A DNA stretch of 46,616 bases from Rhodospirillaceae bacterium (GTDB lineage Bacteria; Pseudomonadota; Alphaproteobacteria; Bin65). This document shows positions 27,268 to 35,465 of the stretch, one piece after another (the first letter of the stretch is position 1; each line of letters begins with the position of its first letter). Position numbers and translations under genes: made by a program. The stretch covers positions 1 to 46,616 of the forward strand of contig VXNK01000104.1 in NCBI GenBank assembly GCA_009840595.1, read 5' to 3'. The notes below the pieces were generated by a model. That model had not been told where the DNA came from and did no database searches. It saw nothing but the letters and a program-made list of their open reading frames with translations.

Positions 27268-27331
27268 TGCGTTATCTGCTCGACACCAACGCCCGCGTCG
27301 CGCTGCTCAACGCCGCTTCGCCACCCTCACG
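27267..27331 (+). pseudogene. N-terminal remnant of a VapC PIN-domain toxin
   Basis: From ATG at 27267 the frame reads MRYLLDTNARVALLNAASP, the typical first strand of a VapC PIN RNase with its first catalytic Asp. After about 20 codons the similarity ends and the sequence becomes the 3' end of the YdcH gene on the other strand. The toxin is therefore a fragment. Confidence 0.6.
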
Positions 27332-27560
27332 CAATGATGTCGGGCAGCAGTTCGCTTTCCAGCCGGTTGATCTGGTCGCGCAGGGCAAGCTTCCGCTTCT
27401 TGAGGCGCTGCATGCGGAGCTGGTCGAACGGCGCTTCCTCGTTCACCCGGGCGATCATGTCGTCCAGGTCGCGGTGCTCGACGCGCAACTCCTCCAGCTT
27501 GCGCCGGATCGCGGCTTGAGCCTCCGCTCTTTCGTCGCCGCTGTTCGTGTCGTCGGCCAT
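27327..27560 (-). CDS. YdcH/DUF465 family protein
   Basis: This 77-residue protein has the DUF465 signature: LEELRVEHRDLDDMIARVNE, then PFDQLRMQRLKKRKLALRDQI and LESELLPDIIA. It is a short two-helix coiled coil. The fold is SlyX-like and the function is unknown. A second member lies at 28279-28446 on the opposite strand. Its 3' end abuts the broken vapC fragment. Confidence 0.88.
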   Translation of the reverse strand: MADDTNSGDERAEAQAAIRRKLEELRVEHRDLDDMIARVNEEAPFDQLRMQRLKKRKLALRDQINRLESELLPDIIA

Positions 27561-27640
27561 GGCCTCTCTCCGGCATTGAGACTACCCTTTTCCGGCCCGA
27601 AAGTGAAGCGAACGAACGCGGCGACACGGCAGGCCGGCCC

Positions 27641-28189
27641 ATGCAGTTTCCCGATCATCCGTTCTGGGATTTTTCCCTCGCCACCTACGGCCGGGAGGGC
27701 GTGGCCGACGCCTGCATCGCGCTCCAGGAGGCGCACGGTGCGGACGTCAACATCCTGCTGTTCTGCGCCTGGGCCGGCCGCAACGGCGTGCGCCTCGACC
27801 GGGCGCAGATCGAGGCCGCCTGCGAAACGGTCCGCGGATGGCACGAAGACATCGTCCGGCCGCTGCGTTCGGTGCGCCGGCGCCTGAAGACGGCCGTGGA
27901 CGACGCCGCCCCCGGCGCTCTGCAATCGGCCCTGCGCGCCCGGGTCCAGAAGATCGAGATCGACGCCGAGCATATCGAGCAGCTGCGGCTGGCCGCCCTC
28001 GCCGACGCCCCCGATTTCGGCGGATTCGGCAATTCTGGCAATTCCGCCACGCCGCCGCTGGACAGCGCGGCAGCGCGCACCAATATGGAAATCTACCTCT
28101 CGGTTCTCGGATCGGGAGCCGGCGCAGAGACAGATGCCGCCTTGGCCGCAATCGCAGCCGCGGCCTGCCGCAGCGAGAACGGCCGGTAA
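27641..28189 (+). CDS. TIGR02444/DUF2390 family protein
   Basis: The 182-residue, mostly helical protein begins FWDFSLATYGREGVADACIALQ and continues GADVNILLFCAWAG, the recognisable start of the TIGR02444 family of uncharacterised proteobacterial proteins. A segment at about 90-120 (RARVQKIEIDAEHIEQLRL) is also typical. There is no signal peptide or membrane segment, so it is cytosolic. Function unknown. It lies between two YdcH genes, which may be a stable small cluster. Confidence 0.8.
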   Translation: MQFPDHPFWDFSLATYGREGVADACIALQEAHGADVNILLFCAWAGRNGVRLDRAQIEAACETVRGWHEDIVRPLRSVRRRLKTAVDDAAPGALQSALRARVQKIEIDAEHIEQLRLAALADAPDFGGFGNSGNSATPPLDSAAARTNMEIYLSVLGSGAGAETDAALAAIAAAACRSENGR

Positions 28190-28278
28190 CGGGGCGGGCG
28201 CCCGAAGCGCTGGATTGCAGCGGCGGCGTCTGTTAAATTCCGCTGCCGATGTCACACGGTTGTCGCATGGAGGTGCCC

Positions 28279-28446
28279 ATGTCCGTCGATCCCCGGATCG
28301 AAGCATTGAAAGCCCGTCATCATTCCCTTGAGCAGTCCATCGCAGACGAGGAAGCCCGCCCCCTTCCGGACGATCTGCATATCGCCGAGCTGAAGAAGCA
28401 GAAGCTCCGCATCAAGGACGAAATCGCCATGTTAAGCAGCGCCTGA
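28279..28446 (+). CDS. YdcH/DUF465 family protein (second copy)
   Basis: The 55-residue protein has DPRIEALKARHHSLEQSIAD, then PLPDDLHIAELKKQKLRIKDEI. This is the short alphaproteobacterial DUF465 form. ATG at 28279 is preferred over 28249, because GGAGGT lies four bases before it. A two-helix coiled coil is expected, function unknown. Confidence 0.87.
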   Translation: MSVDPRIEALKARHHSLEQSIADEEARPLPDDLHIAELKKQKLRIKDEIAMLSSA

Positions 28447-28612
28447 CGGCGCTGATTTACTGTCCGGCCGGTCCCCCGCGGCCGCCGCGGTCGCGGTTGC
28501 GGCGCGTGTATACGAAATCCCCCTTCTCTTGGATTCCTCTGCGAAAGGGGGGAGACCGCGCCGCGCGCGCCGCTTGCCCCGCCCGTCATTTCGACCGAAG
28601 CGTACCCCTCGC

Positions 28613-28759
28613 CGTCATTTCGACCGGAGCCCCGGCCCCCGGCCGGGGCGGAGTGGAGAAATCCGGTCCGCGTACCGTCGACACCCAAGGTTTCAGCGCT
28701 TGGCCGGCGTCCGTCGCCGGCCGGATTTCTCCGCTCGCTTCGCTTCGGTCGGGATGACG
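28613..28759. repeat. Long imperfect inverted repeat (intergenic hairpin element)
   Basis: CGTCATTTCGACCG (28613-28626, also at 28584-28597) is answered by CGGTCGGGATGACG (28746-28759). Inside it, GGAGAAATCCGG (28655-28666) is answered perfectly by CCGGATTTCTCC (28721-28732). The RNA would form a ~147-nt hairpin. It resembles widespread intergenic repeat elements of alphaproteobacteria. Confidence 0.75.
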
Positions 28760-28785
28760 ACGAGGGGTTTCGCAGCGCTATACCT

Positions 28786-28803
28786 CCCCCTCTTCAGAGG
28801 GGG
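28786..28803. repeat. Short palindrome CCCCCTCT-TC-AGAGGGGG
   Basis: Eight perfect pairs with a two-base centre. It is closely similar to the palindrome at 28898-28921, suggesting a REP-like or MITE-end element. Confidence 0.7.
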
Positions 28804-28897
28804 ATGCCCGGACAAGAATCGGGGTGGGGGTGTCGCAACACTTGGCGCGGCCGTGGAGGTGCAGGAACACCCCCTTCGACCTCGCTGCGCTCGGCCA

Positions 28898-28921
28898 CTT
28901 CCCCCTCTGAAGAGGGGGAAG
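28898..28921. repeat. Palindrome CTTCCCCCTCT-GA-AGAGGGGGAAG
   Basis: Eleven perfect pairs with a two-base centre. Together with the copy at 28786-28803 it brackets about 95 bases that contain a further inverted pair (GGGGGTGT and ACACCCCC). This fits a small non-autonomous element. Confidence 0.7.
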
Positions 28922-29384
28922 GACAAGGTGGCGGCGGGCTCGGCCGGGCCGGGCTTACAAAAATATTTCCTTTTTCTCGATAATATTCCTTGACATGGCG
29001 TGTCCTGTGCCCCATATCGGCCCCGTCAACGCCCGAAGCGCGCCTGCCGCGGCCGGCCAACACCGCCAAACGGAAGCGAACGAAGAACAGGCGAGAGCCT
29101 GCCCGCTTTCCGGCCCGCCGCCATCCGATCCGCCATCCACTGTACCACCCTGTGCGCCGCCAGGGCTTGACGGCCGGATCCCGTCCGGTTCGACCCTCCA
29201 ATTCCGCCGGGCCTGGCTGCCCTCGATCCTGGCCGGCGATGCCGCCCCAGGTGTCGAGCGGCGCTCCCGTTCGGCCGGGAGGCTGGAAAATTTCCTATCT
29301 TGATCGTTTTTGTGCACTCCCGAACAGCGTGTTTCCAACGATTCCAAAGGGTTAGGGCCGGCGGATGCAGAAAAAGCATGTAAG

Positions 29385-29400
29385 AAAGACCGGTCTGTCT
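29385..29400. promoter_or_regulatory. Palindromic operator-like 16-mer, copy 2
   Basis: Identical to AAAGACCGGTCTGTCT at 5739-5754. It sits in AT-rich sequence about 125 bases beyond the stop of the acyl-CoA ligase gene, with no gene start nearby. Confidence 0.35.
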
Positions 29401-29526
29401 AATTCAAGAATCAAGCGATTTCAAAGACTTGGCAGGCCCGATCTTAAACAATCATTCAAAAACAGCCGGTCCGGCGTCCGGCACGCCCTTTCGCAGAGGA
29501 ACCCAAGCGGCGAAATTCGGCCCGAT

Positions 29527-31155
29527 TTAGCGCAAGCCATCAGCCGGCGCGCCGGTCCGCGCCATCGCATCCAGGCGCGTTTGGGCCAGTTGCTGGAGCT
29601 TGCGGCGCTGGACCTTGGTACCGTTGGGGCTGGGCGTCGTCGGGAACGCCTCTATCTCCCAGACGGCAACCGGCGCCTTGTAGGCGGCGAGCCCGGTGCG
29701 GCAATGGCCGATGACCGCGGCACCGGAAACCGTCGCGCCCGCTTCGGGGATGACGAAGGCGGCGCAGCGGGGTTTGCCGCCGGCCGTGACGCCGACGACC
29801 TGCGATGCGGCAACCCCCGGCACTTCGTCGATCCGCGCCATGATCTCTTCCGGCGCGACCAGGAACCCGCCGAGCCGCAGGGCGTCTCCCATGCGCGCGA
29901 GAAACACGAAGCCGGTTTCGTCCAGATAGCCGGCGTCTCCCGTGCGCAGGAAGCCGTCATCGTCGATCGCTTCGGCGGTGGCGTCGGGATTGCCGAAATA
30001 GCCGAGCATCCGGTTCGGCGTGCGGATTTCCAGGGCGCCGGTCTCGCCCCTGCCCAAGAGCGCGCCGGACGCCGGGTCGCGCACCCGGACGGCGGTCTCC
30101 GCACAGACCGGCCGCCCCGCGCCCTTGATCCGCTGTTCGCGCGGCGCATCGGGCGGCTGGGCGGCGAACAGGGCCATGACCTCGCTCATGCCGTAGAGGC
30201 CGACCAAAGGCACGCCGTGCGCCTCGCAGCGGTCCATCAGCGTACCGGGATCGCCGCTGAAGGCGGCGAAGCCGGCCATGCGCAGGCTGCGCAGCGCCGT
30301 CCGGTCCGCATCGAGATCGAGCATGGCGTGGAGCATGTCGTCGGTCGCGACCAGATGGCTGACACGCCGGTCGCGAATCGCCGCGACGCCGGTCTCGGCC
30401 GAGAAACTGTCCTCCAGCAGCATCGGCCGGCCCGCGGCGATGGCCGCCAGAGCCCAGCAGAAACCGAAGACCCCGCACAGGGGCAGCGTCTGGAGCAGCG
30501 GCGATGCCTCCCCGGTCATGCCGAAGGCCCGGATCACGTCGAGCGCATGCCGGGTCGCGCTCTGCTGGCTGTGCAGGACGAATTTCGGTTTGTCGGTCGT
30601 GCCCGAGGTCGTGAAGATGGCGACGCCGGCCTCCGGCAGGTCGGTTCGCGCCGGCAGGGGCGGGCCCGACCTGGCGCCTTCGGCCAGGAACGCGCCGTAT
30701 TTCAGCGCCGGAACGGTGCCGAGCCGGGCGGCGGCGCCCTCTCCGCCCGCCGGGAACACCGACACCACGGCGGCGAGCGAGTCCACGTCCGCCGGATCGA
30801 TGTCGGCAAGGATCGCCGGGAAATCGATGGCGCGGAAATCCGGCCACAGGAACAGCGCCTTGGCCCCGGACCGGCCGACGATGTCGGCGACCTCGGTGCT
30901 GCGGTAGCGCGTGTTGACCATGACGGCGATCGCGCCGATCCGGGCGGCGGCGATGAACAGCGCGAACCATTCCGGGCAGTTCGGCAGCCAGAGCGCGATC
31001 CGGTCGCCCGGCCCGACGCCGAGACGCCTCAGCGCCCGCGCCGCGTCGTCGCCCTGCCGCGCCAGTTCCGCGATGGCGACCGTCCGGCCGCGGAACGTAA
31101 CCTGCGTCGCCGAAGCGGCGCAGAAGGCGGGGATCGACGGGCCCGGCGCGGTCAT
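29527..31155 (-). CDS. Acyl-CoA synthetase / AMP-dependent ligase, substrate unknown
   Basis: The 542-residue class I adenylate-forming enzyme has the P-loop TTSGTTDKPKFVLHS (A3 motif), YGMSEVMALF (A5), GDAGYLDETGFVFLARMGDALRLGGFLVAPEEI (A7-A8) and the C-terminal NGTKVQRRKL, where Lys corresponds to the A10 catalytic lysine. It activates a carboxylic acid to its CoA thioester through an acyl-AMP. The A3 motif TSGTTDKPK and the missing N-terminal membrane or signal features suggest a medium-chain or aromatic acid substrate, but this is not determined. The stop lies 20 bases before the next ligase gene ends its own upstream leader. Both are on the minus strand and probably one operon. Confidence 0.88.
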   Translation of the reverse strand: MTAPGPSIPAFCAASATQVTFRGRTVAIAELARQGDDAARALRRLGVGPGDRIALWLPNCPEWFALFIAAARIGAIAVMVNTRYRSTEVADIVGRSGAKALFLWPDFRAIDFPAILADIDPADVDSLAAVVSVFPAGGEGAAARLGTVPALKYGAFLAEGARSGPPLPARTDLPEAGVAIFTTSGTTDKPKFVLHSQQSATRHALDVIRAFGMTGEASPLLQTLPLCGVFGFCWALAAIAAGRPMLLEDSFSAETGVAAIRDRRVSHLVATDDMLHAMLDLDADRTALRSLRMAGFAAFSGDPGTLMDRCEAHGVPLVGLYGMSEVMALFAAQPPDAPREQRIKGAGRPVCAETAVRVRDPASGALLGRGETGALEIRTPNRMLGYFGNPDATAEAIDDDGFLRTGDAGYLDETGFVFLARMGDALRLGGFLVAPEEIMARIDEVPGVAASQVVGVTAGGKPRCAAFVIPEAGATVSGAAVIGHCRTGLAAYKAPVAVWEIEAFPTTPSPNGTKVQRRKLQQLAQTRLDAMARTGAPADGLR

Positions 31156-31174
31156 CGGAGCCGGAGCGCCCGCC

Positions 31175-32800
31175 TCAGAGGCCGGCCGCCCGGTCGCGCA
31201 GCTTGAACTTCTGCACCTTGCCGGTCGAGGTCTTGGGCAGGCCGGTGAAGATCACCGTCTTCGGCGCCTTGAAGTGGGCGAGATTGTCCCGGCAATACGC
31301 GATGATCTCGGCCTCCGTCGCCTCCTCGCCCGGCTTGAGGGTGACGAAGGCGCAGGGCGTCTCGCCCCATTTCTCGTCCGGCCGGGCGACCACGGCGGCT
31401 TCGAGCACCTTGGGATGGCCGAAGATCACGCCCTCGACCTCGATGGTCGAGATATTCTCGCCGCCGGAGATGATGATGTCTTTCGAGCGGTCGCGCAGCT
31501 CGATATAGCCGTCCGGGTGCCAGACCCCGAGGTCGCCGGAATGGAACCAGCCGCCGCGGAAGGCCTCGTCGGTCGCGTCGGCGTTCTTCAGATAGCCCTT
31601 CATCACCAGGTTGCCGCGGAAGAACACCTCGCCCATGGTCGCGCCGTCCATCGGCACCGGCGCCAGCGTTTCCGGGTCGGCGACCATCAACCCCTCCTCG
31701 ACCGGATAGCGCACCCCTTGGCGGGACTTGACCCGGGCGCGCTCCTGCGGCTCCAGCGCGTCCCATTCCGGGTGCCAGGCACACACGGTGGCCGGACCGT
31801 AGACCTCGGTCAGCCCGTAGACATGGGTGACGCGGAAGCCCATCGCCTCGATCCGCTCCAGCACCGCCGGCGGCGGCGGCGCGGCAGCCGTCATGATCTC
31901 GACCTTGTGCGGCAGCGGCCGGCGCTCGTCCTCCGGTGCGTTGATGACGAAGTTGAGCACCACCGGCGCGCCGCAGAAATGCGTGACGCCCTCGTCGGCG
32001 ATGGCGGCGAAGATGCCGGCGGCGCTGACGTTGCGCAGGCAGACGCTGGTGCCCGCCACCGCCGGCAGGGCCCAGGGAAAGGTCCAGCCGTTGCAGTGGA
32101 ACATCGGCAGGGTCCACAGATAGACCGGGAATTGCGGCATCGACCAGGTCAGCGGGTTGCCGACGGCGCCGACCCAGGCGCCGCGGTGGGAATAGACGAC
32201 GCCCTTCGGGTTGCCGGTCGTGCCGCTGGTGTAGTTGAGCGCGATGGCGTCCCACTCGTCGTCCGGCTCCCGGCCCGCGTAGGCCGGGTCGCCGCCGGCG
32301 ATGAAATCCTCATAGGTCGTCTCGCCCAGCAGCGCGCCGTCGCCGTCATATTCCGGATCGTCGACGTCGATGACGGTAATCTCGCGGCCGATCTGCCCGA
32401 GCGCGTCTTCGACGGTCGGCGCGAACTCGCGGTCGGTGATCAGGATTTCGGCTTCGCCGTGGTTCAGGATGAAGGCGATGGTGGCCGCGTCCAGCCGCGT
32501 GTTCAGCGCATTGATGACGCCGCCGGTCATGGGAATGCCGAAATGGCATTCGAACATCTCCGGGATGTTGGGCAGCATGACCGCCACGGTATCGCCCTTG
32601 CCGATGCCGCGCCGCGACAGGGCCGAGCCGAGCCGGTGTGCCCGTTCCCGGGTCTCCGACCAGGTGTAGCGCCGGCCGCCGTGCACGACGGAGGGACGGT
32701 CGGGAAACACCGAGGCCGCCCGTTCGAGCAGGGGAAGCGGCGACAGGGGGGCGAAATTGGCCGGGTTACGGTCCAGGTGCTGTTCGTAGATATTGGTCAT
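31175..32800 (-). CDS. Acyl-CoA synthetase, DmdB/fatty-acyl type
   Basis: The 541-residue ligase has IALNYTSGTTGNPKGVVYSHRG (A3), VTHVYGLTEVYGPATVCAW (A5), GWFHSGDLGVWHPDGYIELRDRSKDIIISGGENISTIEVE (A7-A8) and PKTSTGKVQKFKLR with the A10 Lys. This is the medium/long-chain subgroup that includes DmdB (3-methylmercaptopropionate-CoA ligase). It is the first gene of a pair with the ligase at 29527-31155, 19 bases apart. The long DmdC-like dehydrogenase is 20 kb away and no dmdA is in the window, so a general carboxylic acid role is likelier. It is divergent from prpE, with 154 bases between. Confidence 0.91.
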   Translation of the reverse strand: MTNIYEQHLDRNPANFAPLSPLPLLERAASVFPDRPSVVHGGRRYTWSETRERAHRLGSALSRRGIGKGDTVAVMLPNIPEMFECHFGIPMTGGVINALNTRLDAATIAFILNHGEAEILITDREFAPTVEDALGQIGREITVIDVDDPEYDGDGALLGETTYEDFIAGGDPAYAGREPDDEWDAIALNYTSGTTGNPKGVVYSHRGAWVGAVGNPLTWSMPQFPVYLWTLPMFHCNGWTFPWALPAVAGTSVCLRNVSAAGIFAAIADEGVTHFCGAPVVLNFVINAPEDERRPLPHKVEIMTAAAPPPPAVLERIEAMGFRVTHVYGLTEVYGPATVCAWHPEWDALEPQERARVKSRQGVRYPVEEGLMVADPETLAPVPMDGATMGEVFFRGNLVMKGYLKNADATDEAFRGGWFHSGDLGVWHPDGYIELRDRSKDIIISGGENISTIEVEGVIFGHPKVLEAAVVARPDEKWGETPCAFVTLKPGEEATEAEIIAYCRDNLAHFKAPKTVIFTGLPKTSTGKVQKFKLRDRAAGL

Positions 32801-32954
32801 GGCTCGGGGAATCCGATGGGTAAAATCCAGCAGATGTTTTAGCGCCCGGCACGGCAAATTCAAACGCGCGGCATCGGGCGCGATTGCGCGAAGGCGCGGG
32901 CGCGATAGGCTCCGCGGTACGAAATCGTTCCCGGACACCGCGCAGAGGCCCGCC

Positions 32955-34856
32955 ATGACCCAGCCCTACGCCGACATTCACAAGCGCTCCCTGGAAGACC
33001 CGGACGGCTTCTGGGGCGAGGCTGCCGCGGGCCTGCACTGGCACAAACCCTGGGACCGGGTGCTCGACAGCAGCAATCCGCCCTTTTACCGCTGGTTCGC
33101 CGGGGCGGAATGCAACACCTGCTACAACGCGGTGGACCGCCATGTCGAAGGCGGCCGGGCCGACCAGCTCGCCCTGATCTACGACAGCCCGATCACCGGG
33201 GCACAACGGAAATACACCTATCGCGAGCTGCGCGATGCGGTGGCGGCCTTCGCGGGCGTTCTGAAGGCGCGCGGCATCGGCCGGGGCGACCGGGTCATCG
33301 TCTACATGCCGATGATCCCCGAGGCGGCCATCGCCATGCTGGCGATCGCCCGGCTCGGCGCCATCCATTCGGTCGTGTTCGGCGGGTTTGCCGCCAACGA
33401 GCTGGCCGTGCGCATCGAAGACGCCGGGCCGAAGGCGATCGTCTCGGCCTCCTGCGGCATCGAGCCGGGGCGCGTGGTGGCCTACAAGCCCCTGCTCGAC
33501 GAGGCGATCGAACTGTCCAGCCACAAGCCGGACTTCTGCATCGTCTACCAGCGCGAACAGGTGACGGCGGGCCTCGTGCCCGGCCGCGACGAGGACTGGG
33601 AGGAGGCGGTCGCCGGCGCGACGCCGGCCGATTGCGTGCCGGTCGCGGCGACCGACCCGCTCTACATCCTCTACACCTCCGGCACGACCGGCCAGCCCAA
33701 GGGCGTGATCCGGGACAATGGCGGCCACATGGTCGCGCTGCACTGGTCGATGAAGAACATCTATGGCGTCGAGCCCGGCGAAGCCTACTGGGCGGCCTCG
33801 GACGTCGGCTGGGTGGTCGGCCATTCCTACATCGTCTACGCCCCGCTGCTGCACGGCAACACGACCATCCTGTTCGAGGGCAAGCCGGTCGGCACGCCCG
33901 ACGCCGGCGTGTTCTGGCGCGTGATCTCCGAGCACAATGTGAAGGTGCTGTTCACCGCGCCGACCGCCTTCCGGGCGATCAAGCAGCAGGATCCGAACGG
34001 CGACCTGATCGGCAACTACGACCTGAGCGGCATGCGCTACCTGTTCCTCGCCGGCGAGCGCGCCGACCCGGACACGATCCAGTGGGCGGCGCGGCAGCTC
34101 AACGTCCCGGTGATCGACCACTGGTGGCAGACCGAGACCGGCTGGTCGATCTGCGCCAACCCGGCGGGCATCGAAATGCTGCCGGTCAAGCTCGGCTCGC
34201 CGACCCTGCCGATGCCGGGATGGGACATGCGGGTGCTGGACGAGAACCAGCAGGAAGTGGCGCCGGGCGAGGTCGGCGCGCTGGTCGCGAAACTGCCGCT
34301 GCCGCCGAGCTGCCTGCCCAACCTGTGGAACGCCGAGGCGCGCTTCCTGGAATCCTACCTCGAAGAGTATCCCGGCCACTACAAGACCGGCGACGCCGGC
34401 TTCATCGACGAGGACGGCTATGTCTTCGTGATGACCCGGACCGACGACGTGATCAACGTCGCCGGCCACCGGCTCTCGACCGGCGGGATGGAGGAGGTCC
34501 TCGCCGACCATCCGGACGTCGCGGAATGCGCGGTGATCGGCGTCGCCGACGCCATGAAGGGCCAGATTCCATTCGGGTTCCTCGTGCTGAACGCCGGCGT
34601 GGCGCGCGAAGACGGCGAGATCGTCCGGGAAATCGTCGGCATGGTGCGCCAGCGCATCGGCCCGGTGGCGGCGTTCAAGTCGGCGGTGGTCGTCCCGCGC
34701 CTGCCCAAGACGCGCTCGGGCAAGATCCTGCGCGGCACGATGCAGAAGATCGCCGACGACGAGACCTGGAAGATGCCGGCGACGATCGACGACCCGGCGA
34801 TCCTCGACGAGATCACCGCGGCGCTGCAATCGGCGGGGTACGCGAAGGGGGCGTAA
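32955..34856 (+). CDS. prpE: Propionyl-CoA synthetase
   Basis: The 633-residue enzyme matches PrpE of the acetyl-CoA synthetase family. It has the N-terminal FYRWFAGAECNTCYNAVDRHVEGG, which is diagnostic of PrpE. The A3 motif is YILYTSGTTGQPKGVIRDNGGH, followed by DHWWQTETGWSI (A5), YKTGDAGFIDEDGYVFVMTRTDDVINVAGHRLSTGGMEE (A7-A8) and LPKTRSGKILRGTM with the regulatory and catalytic A10 Lys. It makes propionyl-CoA from propionate, ATP and CoA. No prpB/C/D lies beside it, so propionyl-CoA probably goes to the methylmalonyl route or PHA. Stop is 8 bases before the DUF433 gene. Confidence 0.93.
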   Translation: MTQPYADIHKRSLEDPDGFWGEAAAGLHWHKPWDRVLDSSNPPFYRWFAGAECNTCYNAVDRHVEGGRADQLALIYDSPITGAQRKYTYRELRDAVAAFAGVLKARGIGRGDRVIVYMPMIPEAAIAMLAIARLGAIHSVVFGGFAANELAVRIEDAGPKAIVSASCGIEPGRVVAYKPLLDEAIELSSHKPDFCIVYQREQVTAGLVPGRDEDWEEAVAGATPADCVPVAATDPLYILYTSGTTGQPKGVIRDNGGHMVALHWSMKNIYGVEPGEAYWAASDVGWVVGHSYIVYAPLLHGNTTILFEGKPVGTPDAGVFWRVISEHNVKVLFTAPTAFRAIKQQDPNGDLIGNYDLSGMRYLFLAGERADPDTIQWAARQLNVPVIDHWWQTETGWSICANPAGIEMLPVKLGSPTLPMPGWDMRVLDENQQEVAPGEVGALVAKLPLPPSCLPNLWNAEARFLESYLEEYPGHYKTGDAGFIDEDGYVFVMTRTDDVINVAGHRLSTGGMEEVLADHPDVAECAVIGVADAMKGQIPFGFLVLNAGVAREDGEIVREIVGMVRQRIGPVAAFKSAVVVPRLPKTRSGKILRGTMQKIADDETWKMPATIDDPAILDEITAALQSAGYAKGA

Positions 34857-34863
34857 GCTGCCC

Positions 34864-35103
34864 GTGCCCCGCCGTCCGCCCGCGAAGCCGGCCCGGGTCG
34901 CCATCGATCCTGCGATCTGCGCCGGCCGGCCACACATCCGGGGAACCCGGGTCCGGGTTTCCGACATTTTGCAGCTATTGGCGTCCGGCGCATCGGCGGC
35001 GGAAATCCTCGTCGACTATCCCTATCTCGAAGAGGCGGACTTGAGCGCGGCCCTTGCCTATGGCGCGAGCGCCGTCGACCATCGCATCGTTATTACCGCC
35101 TGA
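34864..35103 (+). CDS. DUF433 antitoxin-like protein
   Basis: The 79-residue protein carries the DUF433 signature: DPAICAGRPHIRGTRVRVSDIL, then SAAEILVDYPYLEEADLSAAL. DUF433 proteins have a small winged-helix fold and usually act as antitoxins for DUF5615 PIN-like toxins, which is exactly what follows. The start is GTG at 34864, 8 bases after prpE. The pair lies directly behind prpE, consistent with a cassette inserted behind a housekeeping gene. Confidence 0.88.
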   Translation: MPRRPPAKPARVAIDPAICAGRPHIRGTRVRVSDILQLLASGASAAEILVDYPYLEEADLSAALAYGASAVDHRIVITA

Positions 35104-35106
35104 TCC

Positions 35107-35433
35107 ACGCGTTTCCTGGTCAATGCGCAGCTGCCGCCGGGCATCGCGCGATGGCTTTCGGACCGGGGCCACGCCTGCGACCATGTCAACGGGATCGGTC
35201 TCGGCGCGGCCGCGGACGACGAAATCGAAGCGTGGGCGCGCGCGGCGCAGGCCGTCATCTGGACCAAGGACGCCGACTTCGCCGACCGGGCGCGGCGCGA
35301 ACCGGGTCTGCAAGTGGTCTGGCTGCGTTGGGGAAATACCACCAATGCCGCGCTTCGGGCCCGGCTGGGACCGCACCTCGGGGAGATCGAAACTGCCCTG
35401 GAGGCGGGGGAGGTTCTTGTTGAAGTCCGCTGA
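35107..35433 (+). pseudogene. DUF5615 PIN-like toxin with lost start codon and altered first Asp
   Basis: Directly after the DUF433 stop, and in the same frame, the sequence encodes 108 residues of a DUF5615 toxin: RFLVNAQLPPGIARWLSDRG, AVIWTKDADFADRA, VVWLRWGNTTNAALRARL and the end GEVLVEVR. The expected ATG is ACG at 35107 (a single base change), with no other start near. The family's first acidic residue in FLVDAQLP is Asn here. The rest, including TKDADF, is intact. The toxin is therefore probably silent and inactive. Alternatively ACG is used as a rare start. Confidence 0.75.
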
Positions 35434-35465
35434 AAGGGCGGAACCGGCCGATCCGGACGCAGGCT

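Larger units (their letters stand above)
28447..29526. other. 1.08-kb gene-free, repeat-rich gap
   Basis: No frame here has recognisable protein content. The left half is a nest of inverted repeats listed separately. The right half (about 29280-29470) is AT-rich and carries the second palindromic 16-mer. A weak promoter-like pair, TTGACA (28990-28995) and CATATC (29013-29018), reads rightward with no clear product. The same 16-base sequence CCCTTTCGCAGAGGAA occurs in opposite orientations near both ends (28535-28550 and 29486-29501). Confidence 0.5.

Noticed and set aside
28990..29018. TTGACA-17-CATATC as a promoter feature
   Set aside because: The -10 is poor and no gene follows on that strand for over 3 kb. 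It is mentioned in the gap description only.
28995..29303. 102-residue plus-strand frame after a TTGACA box
   Set aside because: The predicted transcription start would fall after its ATG. The composition is random and nothing is recognised.
29365..31206. 613-codon plus-strand frame
   Set aside because: It is antisense to the acyl-CoA ligase gene and begins in AT-rich intergenic DNA. The coding signal is on the other strand.
32766..34967. 733-codon minus-strand frame opposite prpE
   Set aside because: Mirror frame of a well-supported gene. No recognisable domain.
35101..35109. DUF433 TGA read as selenocysteine giving a DUF433-DUF5615 fusion
   Set aside because: No catalytic Cys position is involved and the two domains are normally separate proteins. 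A lost toxin start codon explains the sequence better.
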